From assembly GCF_014699075.1 (NCBI RefSeq), contig NZ_JACXAB010000004.1, positions 186,001 through 250,000 of the forward strand: a stretch of 64,000 bases of DNA. Direction: 5' to 3'. Source of the stretch: Microvirga sp. GTDB taxonomy: Bacteria > Pseudomonadota > Alphaproteobacteria > Rhizobiales > Beijerinckiaceae. The position numbers were made by a program, and so were the translations under genes. Shown here one piece after another: positions 34,620-43,497 of this stretch (the stretch's first letter is position 1; the number at the start of each line of letters is the position of its first letter). The notes beneath the pieces are model-generated. The model was not told the origin of the DNA. It saw only the letters and a program-made list of their open reading frames with translations, and did not search any database.

Positions 34620-35396
34620 TTACGATTTGCGCGGACCGACGAGGCCGAACAGGGCGCCCTGCGGATCGCCGGCCACGATGATGAAGACACCGCCCGGCAC
34701 TTCGGCGGGGCCGTAGTGGATCGTGCCGCCATGGCCGGGCACGGCCTGTGCGGCAACATCGATGTCTTCGACGCCGAAATAGAACGTCCATAGGGGCGGC
34801 GGACCGTCTGGCGTGCGCTTCATCACGGCCCCGATGGTCCGGCCGCCGTGCTCGATGAACTGGTAGTCGCCCATCTCGCCCATGGGCATGGCATCACCCT
34901 TCTCCCAACCGAAGCGGCTCCGATAGAAGGCCAGCGCCGCCTGCGGGTCGCTGGTGGAAAGCTCATTCCAGTTGCAATGGCCGAACTTGCTTTGGTCAAA
35001 TGCCGTGCTCGTTGCATCCACCGCGCCGCGCATGATGTAGAACATCACCCCTTGCGGATCGGACAGCATGGCGAAGCGCCCGACGCCCGGAATGTCGGTG
35101 GGCGGCATGTGCTGCGTGCCGCCGTCCCGCACGATATCGGCCGCGGCCGCATCGACATTCTCGACCGCGACATAGCCGAGCCACACCGGGCGCATTCCCG
35201 CGCTCTCGGCACCGGGAGGGAAGGGCATGAGGCCACCCACATCCGCGCCGTTGATCCCGAAGATCCGGTAATCCTGGTCGGATCCTTCCATCGAGCGGCT
35301 CTGCCAGCCGATCACCGCGCCGTAGAAGCGCGCGGCAGCGTCAGCGTCGTTCGTCAGAAGTTCGTACCAGCTGAAGTCGCCGTGCTGATTGGCCAT
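34620..35396 (-). CDS. VOC family protein (two glyoxalase-like domains)
   Basis: 258 residues with two vicinal-oxygen-chelate domains: residues about 7-120 (FSWYELLTNDADAAARFYGAVIGW ... MLSDPQGVMFYIM) and 135-255 (NWNELSTSDPQAALAFYRSRFGW ... IVAGDPQGALFGLV). Start ATG 35396 is set by AAGGAG seven bases upstream; an upstream open frame is a DUF1428 shadow. Such two-domain proteins resemble hydroxylase/bleomycin-type VOC members; no function is certain. Eleven bases separate it from the DUF1428 gene, so same operon. Confidence 0.9.
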   Translation of the reverse strand: MANQHGDFSWYELLTNDADAAARFYGAVIGWQSRSMEGSDQDYRIFGINGADVGGLMPFPPGAESAGMRPVWLGYVAVENVDAAAADIVRDGGTQHMPPTDIPGVGRFAMLSDPQGVMFYIMRGAVDATSTAFDQSKFGHCNWNELSTSDPQAALAFYRSRFGWEKGDAMPMGEMGDYQFIEHGGRTIGAVMKRTPDGPPPLWTFYFGVEDIDVAAQAVPGHGGTIHYGPAEVPGGVFIIVAGDPQGALFGLVGPRKS

Positions 35397-35407
35397 GATA
35401 CTGCTCC

Positions 35408-35761
35408 TTAGACGTCGAGGATCGGCATGAAGCCGCCGAAGATCATTCGCTTGCCGTCGAAGGGCATCTGCTGGCCCATCTCCTCCATGCGCGGATCGGT
35501 CATGATCTTCTGTTGGGCAGCGTCGCGGATTTCCTTGGAGGGATATTCGATCCAGCTGAACACCACGACCTCGTCGTCCTTGGCCTGCACGGCGCGGCGA
35601 AAGTCGGTCAGCTTTCCGTCCGGCACGTCGTCCCCCCAGCATTCGACCATCCGGGTGGCGCCGAACTCTTTGAACAGGGGCACCGCCTCGGCCGCGTGCT
35701 TCCGGTAAACTTCCTTCTTGTCGGCCGGTACGGCCAGCACGAACCCGTCCACATAAGCCAT
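35408..35761 (-). CDS. DUF1428 family protein
   Basis: 117 residues matching DUF1428: MAYVDGFVLAVPADKKEVYRKHAAEAVPLFKEFGATRMVECWGDDVPDGK and RMIFGGFMPILD, a dimeric alpha/beta-barrel fold related to EthD/YciI proteins. GGGAG eight bases before ATG 35761 decides the start. First gene of the operon; its promoter faces that of marR with a palindromic operator between them. Confidence 0.9.
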   Translation of the reverse strand: MAYVDGFVLAVPADKKEVYRKHAAEAVPLFKEFGATRMVECWGDDVPDGKLTDFRRAVQAKDDEVVVFSWIEYPSKEIRDAAQQKIMTDPRMEEMGQQMPFDGKRMIFGGFMPILDV

Positions 35762-35835
35762 CGCGTCTCTCCCTTGCCACTTTGAACGGCTGGTTGGCGA
35801 AGCGTCCCGTCGTGACACTTCGTTGCATGTTCCTC

Positions 35836-35869
35836 TTGACATTTAGGTTGATATCAACATAAATAGGGC
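35836..35869 (+). promoter_or_regulatory. marR promoter with overlapping palindromic operator
   Basis: TTGACA (35836-35841), 17-nt spacer, ATAAAT (35859-35864), then the marR ATG at 35870, which would leave almost no leader. The spacer contains GTTGATATCAAC (35847-35858), a perfect 12-bp palindrome of MarR-operator type. A bound dimer would block both this promoter and the divergent DUF1428 operon. Confidence 0.65.
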
Positions 35870-36325
35870 ATGTCAAACGAGCAGGCGATTTCCTACGAGA
35901 CAACCCATCTGGTGCGCGACACCTGCCTGTGCCTGCATGCGCAGCGGGCCGCCCGGGCCCTGTCGCGGCGCTTCGACGAGGCGCTGCGGCCGACAGGAAT
36001 CACTTCGGGCCAGTTCTCCCTGCTGAACGCCCTCAACCGGCCCAAGCCCCCGCCGATCGGTCCCGTCGCGCAGCTTCTGGCCATGGACCGGACCACGCTC
36101 ACCGCCGCCCTGAAGCCGCTCGAGCGGGATGGGTTCGTGACCATTGTCCGCGACCCGGACGACCGTCGCAGCCGGCTGCTCGGCCTCACGGACAAGGGGC
36201 GGGAGGCCCTGGCCGCAGCCGTCCCGATCTGGCGCGACCTCCACGCCGCCATCGAGGCGGGCTTGCCGGAGGTGCAGCCGGAGGTTCTTCGGGGCGGGCT
36301 CAGAGCGCTCTCGCAGGCAGGCTGA
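35870..36325 (+). CDS. MarR family transcriptional regulator
   Basis: 151-residue MarR-type repressor. Winged helix around residues 45-105: GITSGQFSLLNALNRP, MDRTTLTAALKPLERDGFV (recognition helix) and the wing RDPDDRRSRLLGLTDKGREAL. Cys residues near the N-terminus (TCLCLHAQRA) could sense oxidants. Divergent from the DUF1428-VOC-DUF899 operon with a palindrome at 35847-35858, so it probably controls that operon and itself. Confidence 0.92.
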   Translation: MSNEQAISYETTHLVRDTCLCLHAQRAARALSRRFDEALRPTGITSGQFSLLNALNRPKPPPIGPVAQLLAMDRTTLTAALKPLERDGFVTIVRDPDDRRSRLLGLTDKGREALAAAVPIWRDLHAAIEAGLPEVQPEVLRGGLRALSQAG

Positions 36326-36472
36326 TTTCCGGGGCAGGGCGGATCCCTGTCCTATCTTCCCGCCTTGCCCTTTTTCCATCATGGTTCACGTGCTATCGCG
36401 TTGCCGAACGGAACAAGGTGCGGCCGAGCTTGGCCGGACGAGAAACGCCAAATCGAACTTGGCCTGGACAGC

Positions 36473-37093
36473 ATGATGACATTCGGATGGACGCGGGCGG
36501 CCCTGGTGCTCGCATCGCTACTCGGCAGCCTCGGCGCGGCGCAGGCGGACAGGATCAAGAATCCCACGGCCGTGTTCTCGGGGCTCGACAAGATCACCGG
36601 GCGCATCGTGTCATTCGAAGTGGCCGTCGATGAAACCGTCCAGTTCGGGGCGCTTCAGGTGACGGCGCGGGTCTGCTTCACCAAGCCGCCCACGGAAACG
36701 CCGAACACCACATCCTTCATCGAGGTGGACGAGCCCGGATCAGAGGGGAAGGCCAAGCGGGTCTTCTCGGGCTGGCTGTTTGCGGCGAGCCCGGGCCTGC
36801 ACGGCCTCGAACACCCGGTCTACGACATCTGGCTCGTGGACTGCAAAGGCGGCACCGAGGTGATCGCCGAGCCCAAGGAAACCCCCGAGGAGCTGCCGCC
36901 CATCCAGGATGCGGCGCGCGGCCCAAACGATCCTGCGCGGCCCGGGGACATTACAACCCCGGCCGGCGGCACCGCCCCGCGTCCTCCCGCCGTCGAGACG
37001 GCACCCCTGCGGCAGCCGGCGCCGCAACAGCGCCAACCCCAACGCCGCCAGCCTGCAGCAGCGCCGGTCATCAATTCGGATCGCCCCAATTAA
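36473..37093 (+). CDS. DUF2155 domain-containing secreted protein
   Basis: 206 residues. N-terminal signal peptide [19 protein letters not shown] (cleavage about residue 26), DUF2155 core ([41 protein letters not shown] ... [13 protein letters not shown]) with two Cys that could form a disulfide, then a Pro/Gln-rich disordered tail. Function unknown; the family is nearly confined to alphaproteobacteria and is usually beside aat, as here. Start ATG 36473 or 36476; no good ribosome site is seen. Confidence 0.88.
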   Translation: MMTFGWTRAALVLASLLGSLGAAQADRIKNPTAVFSGLDKITGRIVSFEVAVDETVQFGALQVTARVCFTKPPTETPNTTSFIEVDEPGSEGKAKRVFSGWLFAASPGLHGLEHPVYDIWLVDCKGGTEVIAEPKETPEELPPIQDAARGPNDPARPGDITTPAGGTAPRPPAVETAPLRQPAPQQRQPQRRQPAAAPVINSDRPN

Positions 37094-37764
37094 GGGGCGC
37101 TGAGGGCAGCGAGAACTTCCTCGCCGCTCACGATCCTGTCCCGGGGCAAGACGTTCCAGTCGGCCCCATGCTCCATGGCGCTGCGCAGCATCTGCTTGTA
37201 GGCCCGCCGCGGAACCTCGGTGGCGCCGAACTGCGCCAGGTGCGAGGTCACGAACTGGGTGTCCAGCAGCGAGAAGCCGCCGCGGCGCAGGCGCGCTACG
37301 AGATGCACGAGCGCCACCTTGGAGGCGTCGCGCTCCGTGTGGAACATGCTCTCGCCGAAAAAGGCGCCGTTCAGCCTGACCCCGTAAAGACCGCCGACGA
37401 GGCGGCCCTCCTGATAGACCTCCACCGTGTGGCAGTAGCCCGCATTGAAAAGCTCACCATAGAGCTCCCGGATCCGACGGCTGATCCAGGTCTTCTCCCG
37501 GTCGGCCGCGGGTGCCGCGCAACCGGCGATCACCGCGTCGAAGTTCTGGTCGACCCGGACTTCGAACATATCCGACCGGACGGTGCGGGCGAGGCGCTTG
37601 GAGACATGGAAGTCATCGAGGGGAATGATCCCCCGCTCACGCGGCTCCACCCAGAACAGGGACGGATCGTCCGCATCCTCCGCCATGGGAAAGATCCCGG
37701 CTGCGTAGGCTTTCAGCAGGATATCGGCGGTAATCTCGGGTGCATGGTCGGGAGAGTGGGGCAT
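37090..37764 (-). CDS. aat: Leucyl/phenylalanyl-tRNA-protein transferase
   Basis: 224 residues. Transfers Leu or Phe from tRNA to N-terminal Arg/Lys of proteins, marking them for ClpS/ClpAP (N-degron pathway). Family segments: [66 protein letters not shown] and [24 protein letters not shown]. Its stop overlaps the convergent DUF2155 stop by 4 nt. The aat-accC-accB-aroQ neighbourhood is conserved in Hyphomicrobiales. Confidence 0.96.
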   Translation of the reverse strand: MPHSPDHAPEITADILLKAYAAGIFPMAEDADDPSLFWVEPRERGIIPLDDFHVSKRLARTVRSDMFEVRVDQNFDAVIAGCAAPAADREKTWISRRIRELYGELFNAGYCHTVEVYQEGRLVGGLYGVRLNGAFFGESMFHTERDASKVALVHLVARLRRGGFSLLDTQFVTSHLAQFGATEVPRRAYKQMLRSAMEHGADWNVLPRDRIVSGEEVLAALSAP

Positions 37765-37853
37765 TCACCTACATATCTGATCAATCAGGCTGCCCTTCAA
37801 AATAGGATAGCTCAAACCCGAAGTCAGACCGGTGTCAGATAGATTTTGCCGAG

Positions 37854-38426
37854 TTAGTGAATCTCGGCATCGGTTTTCGGCAGTTTCGTCGCCAATCCCC
37901 ACAGGTCGTATCTCTGCGGACGTCTCAATCCGAAGAATTTGCCGAAGCCGGCTCGGATACAGGCATCGCCGAGCGATTTCAGCGTGAAGCCCGTATGATG
38001 GGCCATATAGAGGTTGTCCTCCGCCATTGCGGGCCTGAAGCCATACATCATGTCGAGAGGAGCGACCGGCCCTCTGCCGCTGGTGTAGATCGGTGCTTCG
38101 ATATCGCCCGAGGCCAGTCTCTCCCCGATCGTTTGAAGATCCGGACAGGTGAGGATCACGAAGCCGTCGGGTTTGAGGACCCGGCGCATCGACTGCAGCG
38201 CCACCGGCACTTCGTGCGGATAGAGATGCTCGATGTTGTGAGCCGAGTAGACCGCATCGAAGCTGTTCGACTCAACCTGGGACAACTCGGGAAGCTTATC
38301 GACGAGGTCCGGCTTTACGCTCCTGTCGATATCGAGCGTGACCTCTTCCCATTCGGGCGAGGCGAAAGCCTTGACGCTCTGATTTTTGCGCTTTGGGCCG
38401 CAACCGACATGAAGAAAGCGAGGCAT
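37854..38426 (-). CDS. Class I SAM-dependent methyltransferase
   Basis: 190 residues. Motif I FLHVGCGPKRKN (residues 4-15) is a slightly short SAM-binding loop; DIDRSVKPDLVDKLPEL supplies motif II; SFDAVYSAHNIEHLYPHEVPVALQSMRRVLKPDGFVILTCPDL is motif IV-V of the Methyltransf_11 type. Substrate unknown; members of this kind often modify sugars or lipids. ATG 38426; it lies 90 nt downstream of accC on the same strand. Confidence 0.88.
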   Translation of the reverse strand: MPRFLHVGCGPKRKNQSVKAFASPEWEEVTLDIDRSVKPDLVDKLPELSQVESNSFDAVYSAHNIEHLYPHEVPVALQSMRRVLKPDGFVILTCPDLQTIGERLASGDIEAPIYTSGRGPVAPLDMMYGFRPAMAEDNLYMAHHTGFTLKSLGDACIRAGFGKFFGLRRPQRYDLWGLATKLPKTDAEIH

Positions 38427-38515
38427 GTGTTCATAGCCTCGCCTTCAATGACGCGGCCCTCTGTTCCGTTTTGGCGAGAATAGAGGGTCCGATATGTCAT
38501 AACAAGACGTTACAC

Positions 38516-39871
38516 CTACTCGTCTCCGAGCCCGCCGGTCTTCAGGAAGTTCTCCAGCCAGTGGATGTCGTACTGGCCGTTCTGGATTTCCGGGTTGCGC
38601 ACTAGGGTGCGGAAGAGCGGGAGCGTGGTGTCGATGCCATCGACCACGAACTCGTCCAAGGCCCGGCGGAGGCGCATGAGGCACTCGTTGCGGGTGCGGC
38701 CATGCACGATGAGCTTGCCCACGAGGGAGTCGTAGTGCGGCGGGATGCGGTAGCCCTGATAGGCCGCCGAATCGACGCGCACGCCCAACCCGCCCGGCGG
38801 GTGGAAGTAGCTGATCGTGCCGGGCGAGGGGCGGAAGGTCGAGGGATGCTCGGCATTCACGCGGCACTCGATGGCATGGCCTTCGATCTTGATGTCTTCC
38901 TGCCTCACGGAGAGCGGATGGCCCGCCGCCACGCGGATCTGCTCGTTCACCAGGTCGATGCCGGTGATCATCTCCGTGACCGGGTGCTCCACCTGGATGC
39001 GGGTGTTCATCTCGATGAAGTAGAACTCGCCGTCCTCGTAGAGGAACTCGATGGTGCCGGCGCCTGCATATTGCAGCTCCTGCATGGCTTTCGCCACCAC
39101 GCCGCCGATGCGCTCGCGCATCTCCAGGTTCAGCGCGGGCGAGGGGCCTTCTTCCCAGACCTTCTGGTGGCGGCGCTGGAGCGAGCAGTCGCGCTCGCCC
39201 AGATGAATGGCGTTGCCCTTGCCGTCGCCGAGAACCTGGATCTCGATGTGGCGCGGCTTCTCGAGATACTTCTCGATATAGACCGCATCGTCGCCGAAAG
39301 CGGCTTTCGCTTCGGTCTTGGCGGTCTGGAGCGCGTGGACGAGGTCCTCCTCGGTGCGCGCCACCTTCATGCCGCGTCCGCCGCCGCCGGCCGCGGCCTT
39401 GATGATCACCGGGTAGCCGATCTCCTTGGCGACGCGCTTGGCCTCGTCGTCGTCGGTGATGCCGCCCTCGGAGCCGGGCACGCAAGGAATCCCGAGGCGC
39501 TTGGCCGTGCGCTTAGCCTCGATCTTGTCGCCCATGATGCGGATGTGCTCCGCCTTGGGGCCGATGAAGGCGATGCGGTGATGCTCCAGCACCTCCGCAA
39601 AGCGCGCGTTCTCGGACAGGAAGCCGTAGCCGGGATGGATCGCGTCGGCGCCGGTGATCTCACAGGCGGCGATGAGCGCCGGGATGTTGAGATAGCTGTC
39701 GCGGGCGGCCGGCGGGCCGATGCAGACGCTCTCGTCGGCAAGGCGCACATGCATGGCATCCGCGTCGGCGGTGGAATGCACCGCCACAGTGGCAATGCCG
39801 AGTTCCTTCGCGGCGCGCAGGATGCGCAGGGCGATCTCGCCTCGATTGGCAATCAGGATCTTATCGAACAT
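38516..39871 (-). CDS. accC: Acetyl-CoA carboxylase, biotin carboxylase subunit
   Basis: 451 residues, usual AccC length. Carboxylates biotin on BCCP with ATP and bicarbonate, the first step of fatty acid synthesis. Motifs: N-terminal [23 protein letters not shown], glycine-rich ATP-grasp loop [12 protein letters not shown] (about 159-170), [17 protein letters not shown], and the catalytic [14 protein letters not shown]. It follows accB by 8 nt. Overlapping long frames on the other strand are shadows. Confidence 0.97.
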   Translation of the reverse strand: MFDKILIANRGEIALRILRAAKELGIATVAVHSTADADAMHVRLADESVCIGPPAARDSYLNIPALIAACEITGADAIHPGYGFLSENARFAEVLEHHRIAFIGPKAEHIRIMGDKIEAKRTAKRLGIPCVPGSEGGITDDDEAKRVAKEIGYPVIIKAAAGGGGRGMKVARTEEDLVHALQTAKTEAKAAFGDDAVYIEKYLEKPRHIEIQVLGDGKGNAIHLGERDCSLQRRHQKVWEEGPSPALNLEMRERIGGVVAKAMQELQYAGAGTIEFLYEDGEFYFIEMNTRIQVEHPVTEMITGIDLVNEQIRVAAGHPLSVRQEDIKIEGHAIECRVNAEHPSTFRPSPGTISYFHPPGGLGVRVDSAAYQGYRIPPHYDSLVGKLIVHGRTRNECLMRLRRALDEFVVDGIDTTLPLFRTLVRNPEIQNGQYDIHWLENFLKTGGLGDE

Positions 39872-39879
39872 ATCGCGCC

Positions 39880-40362
39880 TTACTCGATGACGAGGAGGGG
39901 TTCGCCGTATTCAACAGGTGTTCCGTCTTCGACAAAGATGGCCGTCACGGTGCCGGCGCGGGGCGCCACGATCTCGTTGAAGGTCTTCATGGCCTCGACG
40001 AGGAGAACCTTGTCGCCGGCCTGCACCTTGGAGCCGATCTCGACGAAGTTCTTCGCATCAGGGGAGGGTTTGCGGTAGGCGGTGCCGACCATGGGCGAGA
40101 GCACGGCGCCCGGGTTGGGCGCGCCCGCCTTCGTGGCAGCCTCGGCCGCAGCGGCCACGGATGGCGGCGGTGCCATGACCGGGGCGGGGGCGTGATGAGC
40201 GGCCGGAGCCGCTACCGGAACAGTGACGGCGGCGGTGACCATGCGCGCCACGCGGATGCGAAGGTCGCCCTTCTCCACTTCGATCTCGCTGAGATCCGTG
40301 TCGGCGATCAGGTTCGCCAGCTCGCGGACGAGATCAGGATCGAAAGGGTTTTCCTTGGCCAT
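39880..40362 (-). CDS. accB: Acetyl-CoA carboxylase, biotin carboxyl carrier protein
   Basis: 160 residues. C-terminal biotinyl domain with the biotinylated Lys126 in [10 protein letters not shown]; a central Ala/Pro-rich flexible linker (about 45-85) and an N-terminal dimerisation segment ([21 protein letters not shown]). Operon accB-accC, preceded by aroQ with 27 nt between, a common bacterial arrangement. Confidence 0.97.
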   Translation of the reverse strand: MAKENPFDPDLVRELANLIADTDLSEIEVEKGDLRIRVARMVTAAVTVPVAAPAAHHAPAPVMAPPPSVAAAAEAATKAGAPNPGAVLSPMVGTAYRKPSPDAKNFVEIGSKVQAGDKVLLVEAMKTFNEIVAPRAGTVTAIFVEDGTPVEYGEPLLVIE

Positions 40363-40389
40363 GGGGCTTACCTCTGCTTTTTTGAGGAA

Positions 40390-40857
40390 TTAGTGCTGGG
40401 AGGGTTTCACCTGGCGGGCCCGCTCGGCCATCACCCGGTGAACCGCTTCCAGGCCGAGTAGGTAGCTCACGGGCCCGAAACCACAGATCACGCCGACGGA
40501 GACGGGCGCTATGAGCGAGCGATGGCGAAAGCCCTCGCGAGCATGAACGTTCGACAGATGGATCTCGACCGTCGGAGCGCCGCTGCCGGAAATGGCATCG
40601 CGGAGCGCGATCGAGGTGTGGGTGTAGGCGCCGGCATTGATGACGATGCCGGCTCCCTGAGCTCCTGCCTCCTGGATCCAGTCGACCAGATGTCCCTCAT
40701 GGTTCGACTGGCGGAAGGTGACGGCCGCCCCAAGAGCCTCGGCCTTCTCGCGCACGAGCTTCTCGATGTCGGCAAGCGTGGTGCTGCCATAGATCTGAGG
40801 CTCCCTGCGGCCGAGCAGGTTGAGGTTGGGTCCGTTGAGGACGAAGACGGTGGTCAT
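40390..40857 (-). CDS. aroQ: 3-dehydroquinate dehydratase, type II
   Basis: 155 residues. Third step of the shikimate pathway, dodecameric type II enzyme. [17 protein letters not shown] carries the active-site Arg and Tyr; the lid and His are in [16 protein letters not shown] and [18 protein letters not shown]. Head of the aroQ-accB-accC run. Its presence here contrasts with the atypical AroE-like gene at 14797, which is not part of this core pathway. Confidence 0.97.
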   Translation of the reverse strand: MTTVFVLNGPNLNLLGRREPQIYGSTTLADIEKLVREKAEALGAAVTFRQSNHEGHLVDWIQEAGAQGAGIVINAGAYTHTSIALRDAISGSGAPTVEIHLSNVHAREGFRHRSLIAPVSVGVICGFGPVSYLLGLEAVHRVMAERARQVKPSQH

Positions 40858-41027
40858 CGGATAAGGAGCGTTCCTTGAAGCCCCGTCAGGCGGAGCCGAA
40901 GCGCCCTCTTAGCCAAAAGGCGAGCAGGGGGAAAGGGGAAAACCTGGGCTTTCCCAAGCTTGGCGGGGGTTCCGGAAGGGCAGAGGGGGCAGTTCGGCCC
41001 GAAAAGCGGCGGCGTGTCAGCTTCCAT

Positions 41028-41067
41028 TGTCATTCCGGGCTCGGTCTATAGCCACCCCGGAATGACA
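41028..41067. repeat. Intergenic palindromic repeat 1
   Basis: TGTCATTCCGGG (41028-41039) and CCCGGAATGACA (41056-41067) form a perfect 12-bp inverted repeat with a 16-nt loop. It stands between the DsbA-like stop and the aroQ start. Related ends (GTCAT...CCGG) occur in two further elements at 42013 and 43350. The remainder of 40858-41081 holds no gene. Confidence 0.75.
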
Positions 41068-41081
41068 GTGGCGGTGAAACC

Positions 41082-41861
41082 CTAGCCGCAATTAGCCTTG
41101 CCACACTGGCGGACATTGTCCACGAGCTGCTTCAGGGGCTCCAGGCCGACCGCGCCGGGGATGACTGTCTCGCCGACGATGAAGGCCGGGGTTCCGGAGA
41201 GGCTCAGCTTGTCTCCGAGAGCCATGTTTTCCTGAAGGGCATTGCGGATCTCGGCGCTCTCCACGTCCTTCTGCAGGCGGGCCATGTCGATCCCCATCTC
41301 CTTGGCGACCGCCATGGCGCGCTCGCCGTTCACCCGGCCGCGGGTGTCCATGACCTTCACATGGTAGTCGAGGAGCTTCTGGCCCTGGAGCTGGTTCTTG
41401 ACCGCGAGCGCCACCCGGCTTGCCTCGACGGAATCGGGCCCGAGGACCGGGAAGTCCTTCAGGACCACGCGGAGCTTGGGATCGCTCTTCATGAGGGTCT
41501 GAACGTCCGCCAGCGCCTTTTTGCAGTAGCCGCAGTTGTAGTCGAAGAACTCCACCAGGGTGACGTCACCCGACGGGTTGCCGACCACGTAGGAGTGCGA
41601 GGCGTTCAGGAGCGACTGTCTGGTTTCCTTCACGGCGCCGGCTTGAGCCACCTGCTGGGCTTCCCCCTGCCGCTTCTCGAGCTCGGCGATCACCTCGGTC
41701 AGGACCTCAGGGTTCTTCAGAAGGTAGTCCTTCACGATCTCGCCGATGGCCTGCTTCTGCTGGTCGGTGAAAACCACGCTCTGCGCCATCGCGGCGGGTG
41801 CCATGGCCAATGTGCCGAGCAGGGCCACAGCCCGGCCGATCTTGAGAAACGAAGAGCGCAT
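41082..41861 (-). CDS. DsbA family thiol:disulfide oxidoreductase (periplasmic)
   Basis: 259 residues. Signal peptide ending APAAMAQS (about residue 27), an N-terminal helical dimerisation-like arm (about 31-90), then a thioredoxin fold with active site FDYNCGYCKK (C110-C113) and cis-Pro loop LSGTPAFIVG. Inserted helical domain between. Two extra Cys close the chain (QCGKANCG), a feature of some DsbA/ScsC-like proteins. Oxidises or isomerises disulfides in the periplasm. Monocistronic. Confidence 0.9.
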   Translation of the reverse strand: MRSSFLKIGRAVALLGTLAMAPAAMAQSVVFTDQQKQAIGEIVKDYLLKNPEVLTEVIAELEKRQGEAQQVAQAGAVKETRQSLLNASHSYVVGNPSGDVTLVEFFDYNCGYCKKALADVQTLMKSDPKLRVVLKDFPVLGPDSVEASRVALAVKNQLQGQKLLDYHVKVMDTRGRVNGERAMAVAKEMGIDMARLQKDVESAEIRNALQENMALGDKLSLSGTPAFIVGETVIPGAVGLEPLKQLVDNVRQCGKANCG

Positions 41862-42012
41862 TGAGGGTCCTTTGTGGAATTCTTGAGATAAGTCCGCACT
41901 TTAACGATGGTTCAAGTCGGACTTGAGACTTATCCGTTCTGTCGTGAGTTAGCGGCTTGACGAGCGCGGCGTCAAATCACGGCTGCGTATTCACACCTGT
42001 CTACAGCACCAG

Positions 42013-42112
42013 GTGTCATCCCCGGCGGCCGCAGGCCGGGAAGGGGATCCATAATGGTGCGTGTACCTATGGATTCCCTTCCCCTCCGCTGCGCTCCGGC
42101 CGGGAATGACAC
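42013..42112. repeat. Intergenic palindromic repeat 2 (about 100 nt, long imperfect hairpin)
   Basis: GTGTCAT (42013-42019) pairs with ATGACAC (42106-42112); inside, CCCGGC...GCCGGG and GGATCCATA/TATGGATTCC extend the arms into one long imperfect hairpin. It lies 47 nt upstream of the aminotransferase start, in its probable 5' leader. Apart from this the 298-nt gap 41862-42159 shows nothing. Confidence 0.75.
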
Positions 42113-42159
42113 TGGAAAGCGCCTTGAGACCATCCGTCCAACGGGATACGAGCCTGTTT

Positions 42160-43341
42160 ATGACCAAAGCATCCGCCGATCTCCACCAGCCCCTCATCGC
42201 GCGCCGCATGGACCGCGTCGCCTCCTTTCTCGCCATGGACGTGCTGAGCGCGGCCGCCGCCAAGGAGCGGCGGGGGGACAGCGTGATCCATATGGAGGTG
42301 GGCCAGCCGTCGGCACCGGCGCCGCGCGCCGCACGTGAGGCCGCGAAGGCGGCCCTCGACCTCGGCCGCATCGGCTATACGGAAGCGCTGGGCATGTCCG
42401 CCCTGCGCGAGCGCATCGCCCGGCATTACAAGGACACCTATGGGGTGAGCGTCGCGCCGGAGCGGGTGGTGGTCACCACCGGTTCCTCGGCCGGGTTCGT
42501 GCTGGCTTTCTTGAGCCTCTTCGATCCGGGCCAGCGGGTGGCGATCACGGCGCCGGGCTATCCTGCCTATCGCAACATCCTGGAGGCACTCGGTATCGAG
42601 CCGGTGACGATCCCGCTCGCCAAGGCGGACGGCTGGATCATGACCGCCGAGTCCATCGCCAGGGCTCATGCGGAGAAGCCCCTGCACGGCATCTTGGCTA
42701 TGAGCCCGGCCAATCCCTCCGGCACCATGATCGGCCGCAAGGCGCTCGCCGAACTGGGCGAGACCTGCCGCCGCTTGGGGCTCTGGTTCGTGTCCGACGA
42801 GATCTATCACGGCCTCACCTACGGCGAGCCGACCTCGACGGCGCTCGCCTCGGACGACGACGCGGTGGTGATCAACTCGTTCTCCAAATATTACTGCATG
42901 ACCGGCTGGCGCATCGGCTGGATCGTGGTGCCGGAGCGGCTGGTGCGCCCCATCGAGCGGCTGGCCCAGAACCTCTACATCTCGCCGCCCTATCTCTCGC
43001 AGGTGGCAGCGCTCGCCGCCTTCGACGCCATGGAGGAGCTGGAGGCCGTCAAGGCCGCTTACGCCCGCAACCGCGCCTATCTGCTGGAGGAACTGCCCAA
43101 GGTCGGCATTGCCGAAATGCACCCGGTGGACGGGGCCTTCTACATCTATGCCGACATCGCCCGCTTCACGAACGATTCCATCGGGTTCTCGAGGCGCATG
43201 CTGGAGGAGGCGGGCGTCGCTGCAACGCCCGGTCTCGACTTCGATCCCATCGAGGGCTCGCATTACCTGCGCCTGTCGTTCGCAGGCTCCGAGAACGACT
43301 GCCGCGAGACTGTGGCGCGGCTGAAGGCGTGGCTGAAGTAA
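42160..43341 (+). CDS. Pyridoxal-phosphate aminotransferase, class I/II (fold type I)
   Basis: 393 residues from ATG 42160; earlier in-frame sequence comes from the palindromic repeat and is excluded. PLP Lys in INSFSKYYCMTGWRIGW, substrate Arg in the C-terminal HYLRLSFAGS, SPANPSG in the cofactor site, and VSDEIYHGLTYGEP with the Asp and Tyr that hold PLP. Aspartate/aromatic aminotransferase-like group; exact amino acid not determinable. It converges with rne at a shared terminator. Confidence 0.92.
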   Translation: MTKASADLHQPLIARRMDRVASFLAMDVLSAAAAKERRGDSVIHMEVGQPSAPAPRAAREAAKAALDLGRIGYTEALGMSALRERIARHYKDTYGVSVAPERVVVTTGSSAGFVLAFLSLFDPGQRVAITAPGYPAYRNILEALGIEPVTIPLAKADGWIMTAESIARAHAEKPLHGILAMSPANPSGTMIGRKALAELGETCRRLGLWFVSDEIYHGLTYGEPTSTALASDDDAVVINSFSKYYCMTGWRIGWIVVPERLVRPIERLAQNLYISPPYLSQVAALAAFDAMEELEAVKAAYARNRAYLLEELPKVGIAEMHPVDGAFYIYADIARFTNDSIGFSRRMLEEAGVAATPGLDFDPIEGSHYLRLSFAGSENDCRETVARLKAWLK

Positions 43342-43349
43342 AGATTTCC

Positions 43350-43439
43350 CGTCATCACCGGCCTTGTGCCGGTGATCTCGATCATGAGAGACGCAGCTTT
43401 CTTCGGATCGAGATGGCCGGGACAAGCCCGGCCATGACG
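43350..43439. repeat. Intergenic palindromic repeat 3 (cloverleaf-like)
   Basis: Outer arms CGTCAT/ATGACG (43350-43355 with 43434-43439), two inner hairpins CACCGGC-CTTGT-GCCGGTG and TGGCCGG-GACAAG-CCCGGCCA, and a middle stem GATCTCGATC/GATCGAGAT. The layout is that of Rhizobiales intergenic palindromic elements. Immediately downstream of the aminotransferase stop. Confidence 0.8.
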
Positions 43440-43460
43440 TTTGAGATGATGTCCAAAAAG

Positions 43461-43495
43461 AAATGCCCGGCGTTGAGCCGGGCATTTTGTTTTTA
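43461..43495. terminator. Bidirectional intrinsic terminator between aminotransferase and rne
   Basis: ATGCCCGGC-GTTGA-GCCGGGCAT (9-bp GC stem extended by A/T pairs) followed by TTTTGTTTTT on the plus strand and, reading the minus strand, by TTTCTTTTT. The two convergent genes end on either side. Confidence 0.9.
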
Positions 43496-43497
43496 TC

